Source of the DNA: Bugulina stolonifera
Lineage: Eukaryota > Bryozoa > Gymnolaemata > Cheilostomatida > Bugulidae
NCBI GenBank assembly: GCA_935421135.1
Contig: OW285187.1
Coordinates: 620,001 to 684,000 of the forward strand
Length of the DNA: 64,000 nucleotides
Reading direction: 5' to 3'
Within the stretch, counting starts at the first letter, position 1, and the number at the start of each line of letters is the position of its first letter. Made by a program: the position numbers and the translations under genes. This document shows, piece by piece, positions 11,761-22,000 of the stretch. The notes beneath the pieces were generated by a model. The model made no database searches. It saw only the letters and a list, made by a program, of their open reading frames with translations, and had not been told where the DNA came from.

Positions 11761-13063
11761 TATAATTAGGTATTACTGTACAATGGCTTAATTTAATGCG
11801 GAAAAAAATAACGATTTTGAGAATTTTGTTGGAAGTTTTATTTAACATATATTTAATTTAACGAACTCCACCAAAAATAGATTTTAATTTAACGACCACA
11901 AAGGTACAGGGTTGTGGTAAAATGTGGTAAGGTGCAGGTAAGGCAAAATTACAATTTTAAACCGTTCTTTTGGCTCATAAGTAGTATATTTAGCCCTTTT
12001 TATTGTCTTATAGTTGAATATAGAATTGCACCTGCCGTAATCCTATGCTACAGTTACAGATGAGATTAGTATTGGTGTATTGTGTACCTAGCTAATCTTA
12101 TCGAATACAACAGATGAAAAAAAATCATGAAGCCGGATTCGAACCCACGGGCATTGGATTTACAGTGGAGCACTCTGCCTATTGCGCTATCAGATCAGCA
12201 CGGTTTCACGCTGAAAACTAACCATCATACTTGTAATCAACCGCAGTAATACTTTACTACATGTAGTAGTGTTGCTTCAGCTAATAAAAACAACAAGTGA
12301 ATATAGTTAACTGTAGTTTAGTAATACGATTTATGTTTTAACGAGTTCGATCCACTCGTTAAAACGCTAAAATAAGCTAACGCTATTATAAGCCATTGTA
12401 CAGTATTAAGCCAGCCCTCTGCTCGGTCCCTAAACTGATGAAACAACAGCTAAAACTATGCACAAAACTGTGAGTGAATACGTGTCCTTTCTTACAGCCA
12501 ATGCTTCAATATATCACTTATATAAATAATGAAGGCACTATATTCTACATGTACACGTAACTACAGCATAACTAAGTCAAAGCAAGTTGAAGTTGTCCTC
12601 TCTCAACATTGAAACCAACTAAGAGAAGACAACCTTGCATTCCCATAGACTTTTTGACTCTTTATGCTGTTAATAATGGCTGAAATTGTGGCTTTTAAAA
12701 TTACACTATAATAATAATTGTTATAAATTATGTTATTATTTTGTAAGCTTAAAAAGAAGCTTCCATCGGTACGAGTGATTAGCAGTTCTGAACAGGAAAC
12801 AAGCAAATAGCGATTCCACAGCGCTAGTACCATCCCATATGTTGAATATTATACATGTACATGTGCTAGTACAATCCACTATTTACTATATTATTACAGC
12901 ATGTCCGTAGTAATATAGGCATCACATACATCTTAGTATAGGCCTACTTTTCAGTTTACCTAGGCTTGCCTACTAACTACTGTAGACAATGGGAGGATGA
13001 CTCTCACTGTGTATTTAGTAGTGTATTTATACTGACATGCCGTGTATCACTGCAGGTGAAGCC
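11761..13063. other. Non-coding region upstream of TM2D1
   Basis: Apart from the tRNA-like sequence at 12125-12196 I see no gene or clear repeat. It presumably includes the TM2D1 promoter and 5'UTR; no TATA box stands out. Confidence 0.45.
12125..12196 (-). pseudogene. tRNA-like sequence (Tyr GTA-type), probably dead
   Basis: Minus strand shows an A-box (TAGCGCAATAGGCAGAG), an anticodon-loop-like CTGTAAA, a good B-box (GGGTTCGAATCC) and a T8 run immediately 3', as in Pol III genes. The acceptor and anticodon stems do not pair, and the usual tRNA-Tyr intron is absent. It may be a tRNA pseudogene or a SINE head. Confidence 0.5.
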
Positions 13064-16000
13064 ATGAGAAGTGTGAGTTTAGTGATGTCCTTCAGTTATA
13101 TAGTACTCACTGTATCAGAGATGGACATATCCAGGTCATGTGACCAGCTGCATATTGGACAGTATCCTTTACATACAGCTTAACTATTGACACTTACATG
13201 TAGTTACTAGTTAGTGTAAAGATCATCTAATTATTCAATTGGGATTTAGTTTATTGTCTTGTCTTAGGTGTATATTTTGAATATGATAAGTTCCAGAATA
13301 GGGTCACCAATCAATGCTGGCGGTCATTTAGTCCAATGTTTTACTAGTTGGATGAGGGGATAACTTCATGCGGCAGTTGTACCAACTAGTGCAGTCTTCC
13401 CTTCACTGTCTGTAGAGTCAGGAGGGATGACTCTTTATTTAAATTGTTTCAGAATATTTGCATTACTCATAGTTTACACAGGAAGTAAGTGCATTCAAAC
13501 CTCTGTCTGTGTAAACATATGGGCGGTACCCCCTCCTCTCCCCCTACCTTGTTATATATTATGTACAAGGTTTCCTGCAAAGCTCACTTAGTAATTTAAT
13601 CAATATACCCTGAGCTCCAACAGCTCGAGAAGTATGATATGATAGTGTGTATATGAAGTATGATATGATAGTGTGTATATGAAGTATGATATGATAGTGT
13701 GTATATGAAGTATGATATGATAGTGTGTATATGAAGTATGATATGATAGTGTGTATATGAAGTATGATATGATAGTGTGTATATGAAGTATGATATGATA
13801 CTGTGTATATGAAGTATGATATGATAGTGTGTATATGAAGTATGATATGATAGTGTGTATATGAAGTATGATATGATAGTGTGTATATGAAGTATGATAT
13901 GATAGTGTGTATATGAAGTATGATATGATAGTGTGTATATGAAGTATGATATGATAGTGTGTATATGAAGTATGATATGATACTGTGTATATGAAGTATG
14001 ATATGATAGTGTGTATATGAAGTATGATATGATACTGTGTATATGAAGTATGATATGATAGTGTGTATATGAAGTATGATATGATAGTGTGTATATGAAG
14101 TATGATATGATAGTGTGTGTATGAAGACACTGTTATGGCTTGTCATTGGGGAATATGATTTGTCTAACTATCACTCAGACACTCACACGTATTTATGTTC
14201 TTACATACAGTAAACCATGTAGAATGCCAATGAGGGTACGTGAACTCCTAGATAACATAGAAGTATTTAGCGTGACAGACAGATCATTAATTTATAATCA
14301 TAATTTATGATTTATTAATCCAGTTAGTCACGTCCAGATATTAGTCTAGTGTGAAGGGGAGGCAAGTGTGTTATCACACTCACCAGTGACATACAAGATG
14401 TTCCTCTCCAACTGATAGCAAATAAATTAACAGGATCATATTATACATGTATAATTTCTTCTTAAAATATAATAAATAATTTTGATTCTTTAATGTAAAA
14501 ACAAAGCCAACATTGCAGCATAGTTACAGAAACATTCAGGGAGTTTATGAAACCAGAACAGTAGAAATACGTACATGTAATACGTAATACACTCACATAT
14601 ATGTAATACGTAATACACTCACATATATGTAATACGTAATACACTCTCATACATGTAATACGTAATACAATCGCATATATGTAATGCGTAATACACTCTC
14701 ATATATGTAATACGTAATACAATCGCATATATGTAATACGTAATACAATCGCATATATGTAATACGTAATACAATCGCATATATGTAATACGTAATACAC
14801 TCTCATATATGTAATACGTAATACACATACATGTATGTAATACGTAATACACTTACATATATGTAATATGTACATGTAATACACTTACGCGTATGTAATA
14901 CGTTGTAATACTGTAATACGCTGCTAGGCTTCTCTAAAATCTGCTTTATATATGGCTCAAAATATTTGTATTTTATGATCACCATTGCAATGGCTAGAAA
15001 GTGGCTACAGTGGTAGATAGAGCCACGCACCGGGTAGACGGATTATATTATAGTACGGTTACTAATATACTAGAGCACCATAGTTACTTCTAGTGACTTC
15101 CTGTCACTCTCTCTAAATGACGTCTGGGTCGTAGCCGAATATCTCAAAGTCGTGGCGGTACATAAGTTTGATCTGGAGTATCTGTTTCATACTCAGCTGC
15201 CTGTACATGGATTTATAGTCCATCTTGTTGTCAGGCATCTTGAGTCTCTCCGTTGAAGGGTTGAGCACCTCCTTCCTGTTGAGCAGCTTCTCCTCTAGAA
15301 CCTTCGTATCTCCGTCTAACTGTGAGAGTACATACCTCATCTCTGTGGGTAACGCCTCCAGGCTCACTGTAATTATAATACAGTATTACCTCATCACACT
15401 TTAGAATAGGTGTAGGTGTATATATACAGTAGACATGTGTACGTGTATATTATAATACATGTATATACTCGTATGTATGTGTACAAGTGTATAGCCTATA
15501 TATACATGTGTAGGCGTATACATGTGTAGGCGTATACATGTATATCTACATATGCATGTATATACATGTGTAGGTGTATATATTATATACATGTGTAGGT
15601 GTATATATTATATGCATGTGTATAATTATGTGTGTATATATACTCGTATATAGACACTTCTAGATATACACGATTGTATAAGATGTGCTGGTAATCCATC
15701 ATATTATTTCAATAATGGATTAACAGTTTATAAACAGTAAATATTGTTAGACACATAGGCATATAACACAGATACCTAGTGTGCGGTATGCCACCTGTCC
15801 ATATAACACAGATACCTAGTGTGCGGTATGCCACCTGTCCTACTGTCTTCATCCATTACCATCCTCAAACCAATCAACCACACGTCTACCTTAAACTATT
15901 CCAGTTGATTTTTGGAGTTAGGTGCAGAAGTGGAGAAATTTGAGATAGCCTTTGTTCTTCGCCAAAACTGAAGCAGGAGAAGTTATCTTCTCTATATTTT

Positions 16001-19000
16001 GCTGGTTGACCGCCCTTACCCCCAACCACAAACAAAGAACTAAGGCTATCTAAATTTCTCCACTACTGCACCAGATCAAGAAATAAGGGACAAAATATGA
16101 CACCATTTAAAAATGAGTTTGTCATAAAATATATCAACCTCTGTAGGCTGTTACTTTGCAATGCGTTTAGCCTGAGTACTCACCTATCATATCATATTTA
16201 ATGAGACAGAGACCACATGCCCGACTCATAGGGTACACGTGGTCATCATAGAATGGGAGGTAACGGTTGCTCAGAACACAGTCTATGAATATAGGAAATG
16301 TTATATTCGCTACTCTGTTATTTCTGTACACAGTTTTGGCCGGTTCGTACGTGGTACAGTATGTCTGCATATCAAGGGATTTCTTCACTATCTTATCCAT
16401 GTATGCCGACACAAGTCTCTCGTATGGGTTCCTCACTATGACTAAGCTATGCTTGGCTTGTTCTTTCTCACTTATAAACGGGTTCCTACGGGAGGACGCT
16501 AGAGGAACGTTCACAGCAGAATTCCTGGGATTGTGCTCAGCTATACTGAGTACATCTGCTGCCTGGTCGTGTAGTTCTCTCTGCTCATCTCTCTTCTCTC
16601 CAACTGCCTCCATCAGCGTCTGTTTCATAGTGGAGCTCGCTACCTTGGGGATACTGCAGTAGAAGAGCCTATACTCCGGTATATACATCCAGTCGTAGCC
16701 GTGTAACAGTAGCTTGGAGTTATCATAGTCGGTATAATCTACTGTAGTCCTCTTTGAACACCAGCTGTTGAGTCTAGCGACCCTCCTCTCTATCTCTTTC
16801 TCAATCTCATTATGTGACCTAGTCCCATTGTATTTCATACGTGGACTACGCTGTATGACTTCTACTCTGTCTACCACAGTGTTGTGCCGGCTCACAGATA
16901 CGTAGAACACCAGGGGGCATGCGATGAGCAGCAGCAGTCCTACCTTACCCCTGCCCATGATACTCGGCAATGCCTCTGTCACTCATGCTACTTCATAGTC
17001 ACACTCACCCCGGGGAGCCCTGTCACACCTGTATCTGACTGCTCATTGGTCAACTAGCGCTAGCTGCTACGCCCCAGTCAGTGTAGTTACTAATCAAGCA
17101 ATCATATTATTCTGTAGTAAAAACTGAGTATTGTTTAGTTCTTTGTAATAATAATCAACCTATTTACTCATCTCAAAAGTAAACAAAAAGCTATTCTGTT
17201 CAGTCATTGTAATATTACTTTCACAGACAAATACTATTAATGGTTTACTAGAATATGCAGACCAACTTAAAAGGTTATGTGAGCCCGAGTTCTAACATTT
17301 CTGACAAGGATTACTTTCTTCCCTTATCCTAGCTGGACATCTATGGTCATCTACTGGTCATCTACACACGTATATTTGTATCCATGATATTAGCGTGAGG
17401 CTGGCGGAGTTATGGAATACATCGTATAAAGTTGTACTAAACGCATTTTTTGATTTATTTATTCCTGATATTTGGATACCAGTCCTCGTATCACCGTGAG
17501 AGGTCGGCTCAGTTGTTGGTGAGTCTGGCTCCATGGGCTAGACATAGTGGGAAGTAGTGCCAGCCCACTAATAGCCTTGATTAATATCCAGCCAATCACC
17601 AAAGCTTATTTTAAATAAATTATATAATTGGGGTCGTTGTATCTGATATTAACCAATTACAAAAGGGCTCTGTGACGTGGGGCGCTGAAACGACCAAGAT
17701 GCTGGTCTTTACCTAGGTGAACAAATAGAGGCTGGCTCCGTCAGCCAAAAATGAACAAACAGCCACTTGTGTAGCGAGACTTAACTCTGTTGAAAAGAGT
17801 TGAAGTTACCGTAATATTTACATGGTGAATCCCCCCACCATGTGACATGCAGTAGGGTTGTAGGGTATGTCATATACATGTATTATTGTATTATTATTAT
17901 TGTATATTGTATAATAGCTATGCTCTTGGTGGGATAGCTCAAAGCAGTAGTATAACACTCCTACCTGTTGTATCTCTACAGTTTTATACAGTGTAGACAA
18001 ATATGCCGTAAACGGATATATGGGAGATGTGTTAGTCTTATATTCAAATATTTATCCAATATGTACAGGATTGTTTAGTTTACCAACTATGCATGCCATA
18101 GGTCTATATTCACACCTGTTTGTACATATTATATAATATTATATAATATACATAAATTTATGTGTCCATAGCACATATAAAATACATGTGTCTGCAATTA
18201 TGGGCATTTGCTACACTATAATTGTTGACTGTCTTATATAGTTATACCATTTCCTATACCAGCTGCAATACGAGACGCCGATTGTTCTTTTTCGGCCTTC
18301 AGAGCCTCGTCATAGAGAGCAAATCGGCACGCAGTTTGTTCGACTATGCAAAAACCAACATGTTGGTTTTCTCAGGCTACGGCATCACGGAGCGCTGTTG
18401 TGATTGGTTAATATCAGATACAACGACTCCAATTATAGAATTTTTTAAAATAAGCTGTGGTGATATTAATCAAGGCCATTAGTGGATTGGTACCACGCAT
18501 TGCCTATAGAGCCATACCAAGGAACAACCAAGTTGCTCAACCGAAACTCACGACCTTTATAGTAGTACATGTAGTACATGTATATACTGCAACACACTGC
18601 ATGTAGTACATGTATATACTGCAACACACTGCATGTAGTACATGTATATACTGCAACACACTGCATGTAGTACATGTATATACTGCAACACACTGCATGT
18701 AGTACATGTATATACTGCAACACACTGCATGTAGTACATGTATATACTGCAACACACTGCATGTAGTACATGTATATACTGCAACACACTGCATGTAGTA
18801 CATGTATATGCTGCAACACACTGCATGTAGTACATGTATATACTGCAACACACTGCATGTAGTACATGTATATACTGCAACACACTGCATGTAGTACATG
18901 TATATACTGCAACACACTGCATGTAGTACATGTATATACTGCAACACACTGCATGTAGTACATGTATATACTGCAACACACTGCATGTAGTACATGTATA

Positions 19001-22000
19001 TACTGCAACACACTGCATGTAGTACATGTATATACTGCAACACACTGCATGTAGTACATGTATATACTGCAACACACTGCATGTAGTACATGTATATGCT
19101 GCAACACACTGCGTGTAGTACATGTATATGCTGCAACACACTGCATGTAGTACATGTATATGTTGTGTTATGCTATGCTATCCTATGCTATGCTATGCTA
19201 TGTTATGTTATGTAGTATATGTACTGTTATACCTCTCCTTATGCTAACCATCAGATATCTATGTGAAGGAATTGAGAGGAGTAACTCCACCAAGTATGTA
19301 TGTGAACCTGATAAATCCTCTTCAGTAACAGAACAGTATGTTACTAGTAAGTACTCTATACCAACAGTACAGTATGTTACTAGTAACTACTCTATACTAA
19401 CAGTACAGTATGTTACTAGTAAGTACTCTATACTAACAGTACAGTATGTTACTAGTAACTACTCTATACTAACAGTACAGTATGTTACTAGTAAATACTC
19501 TATACTAACAGTACAGTATGTTACTAGTAAGTACTCTATACTAACAGTACAGTATGTTACTAGTAAGTACTCTATACTAACAGTACAGTATGTTACTAGT
19601 AAGTACTCTATACTAACAGTACAGTATGTTACTAGTAACTACTCTATACTAACAGTACAGTATGTTACTAGTAACTACTCTATACTAACAGTACAGTATG
19701 TTACTAGTAACTACTCTATACTAACAGTACAGTATGTTACTAGTAACTACTCTATACTAACAGTACAGTATGTTACTAGTAAGTACTCTATACTAACAGT
19801 ACAGTATGTTACTAGTAACTACTCTATACTAACAGTACAGTATGTTACTAGTAACTACTCTATACTAACAGTACAGTATGTTACTAGTAAATACTCTATA
19901 CTAACAGTACAGTATGTTACTAGTAAGTACTCTATACTAACAGTACAGTATGTTACTAGTAAGTACTCTATACTAACAGTACAGTATGTTACTAGTAAGT
20001 ACTCTATACTAACAGTACAGTATGTTACTAGTAACTACTCTATACTAACAGTACAGTATGTTACTAGTAACTACTCTATACTAACAGTACAGTATGTTAC
20101 TAGTAACTACTCTATACTAACAGTACAGTATGTTACTAGTAACTACTCTATACTAACAGTACAGTATGTTACTAGTAAGTACTCTATACTAACAGTACAG
20201 TATGTTACTAGTAACTACTCTATACTAACAGTACAGTATGTTACTAGTAACTACTCTATACTAACAGTACAGTATGTTACTAGTAAGTAGTTGTCCTGTA
20301 CCCACATTTACTAGTCTTTCTTTTCTCTAGCTTTAATGGTTTGGTTGCACCAGTACTTTGTATCATTTAGCATTTCATTACTGAATATTATCTATAGATA
20401 ATATAATAGATATCCTCTGTAGACAAATCTTTGCTTCATTTGATGTGAAGTTTGTGTAATTTTCTGCCTAGATTGCGATGAGAAAAAGAACTGGGTTATC
20501 TCCACAATCTTATTGTTATGCTGGTTTTTGTTAATAGGTTACGTATGCGTATAAAAACTAGTGTCTATTATGTGAAGTGTTGTTCTATATTGCCTCTAGC
20601 TATCCTACATTCTTCTCATCTTGTGGGAAACTTTTGTTTTTCTTCTAGAAATAGACTGCTACTTGGCACCAGGTATAGAATGTAGAGAGCAGATCGATGA
20701 TGGAGAGTCTAAAAGATTTACAAAGTATATTCCTTGTAAACCCAGGTAGACAACTCCTTACTCTATCTAATAGGAGATAACTCTATCTAATAGGAGATAA
20801 CTCCTTACTCTATCTAATAGTAGACAGCTCCTTACTCTATCTAATAGTAGACAACTCCTTACTCTATCTAATAGTAGACAACTCCTTACTCTATCTAATA
20901 GTAGACAACTCCTTACTCTATCTAATAGTAGACAACTCCTTACTCTATATAATAGTAGACAACTCCTTACTCTATCTAATAGTAGACAACTCCTTACTCT
21001 ATCTAATAGTAGACAACTCCTTACTCTATCTAATAGTAGACAACTCCTTACTCTATCTAATAGTAGACAACTCCTTACTCTATCTAATAGTAGACAACTC
21101 CTTACTCTATCTATCTCTATTTAAATGAACTTGGCGTACAGGTTGAGCTCCATCGCCCTGATCTGATATGTCTTACTGAGACATGGCTCGATAATATCAA
21201 AGAACAATCTTATCAATGGGAAGGCTACCAAAGCTTCTTTTGCCATCGGAAAAATAGAATTGGTGGAGAAGTAGCAATCTTAGCAGTTAAAGGTTTACAG
21301 ACTTCAGTGCTATCATCATTTACAACTAAAACATACTCGGCTATCTGGACCCTAACAAAGATAAATGACTACGACCCTATCATCACAAGTTGTATTTACC
21401 ATCCTCCAAGCGCTGATGCTGATGAGACACTGGATTATGTAAGTAACACTATAATTCAGCTTAAGCAAAAGCACCCGACAGCCAAACTCATTATCACAGG
21501 TGATTTCAACCACTTGCCAATAGAAACTACCCTATCACAACTGAAGCTGAATAATTTAGTTAACTTCAACACCAGACAGGACGCCATGCTCGATCTTATC
21601 CTAACCAACATTATAGAGTACAAACCTGCTACGCAACTTGCCCCAATATCCAACAATGATCACTGTTGCATTCTCCTCAAGGAAAATGAAGCCCAAATAG
21701 AGACTAAATACCAAAAAATTACAAGAAGATTAATAACTCCTAAGAGAAAACAGCGTTTTCTCAACAATCTAGCAAAAGAGAACTGGAATGAAGTATTGGA
21801 CTCAATCACAGTGCATGATAAGGTCCAAGCCCTCCACAATAAAGTCACTGAATTGCTAGATGTACACTGTCCATACCACACATACAAGACCAGAAAAGAT
21901 CGACCAGCCTGGATGACACCAATTATAACAAAACTCATTCGAGCACGAGACAAGGCCTTCAGAAAGAAATGCCAGGGATGGAAAGTTTTACAAACAATTG

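Noticed and set aside
13559..14146. Long minus-strand ORFs (up to 195 aa) over the 26-bp array
   Set aside because: Open in two frames at once only because the unit lacks stops; pure YTHYHIILH repeats with no domain.
16239..16662. Plus-strand ORFs of 68 and 131 aa
   Set aside because: Shadow frames of the minus-strand sulfotransferase exon.
18466..19155. Three overlapping minus-strand ORFs of about 200 aa
   Set aside because: All three frames of the 32-bp minisatellite are open; this is a repeat artefact.
19154..20290. 378-aa ORF as a stand-alone repeat protein
   Set aside because: Its true coding part is TM2D1 exon 2 (19255-19346); the upstream Met lies in a microsatellite and the rest is the junction array.
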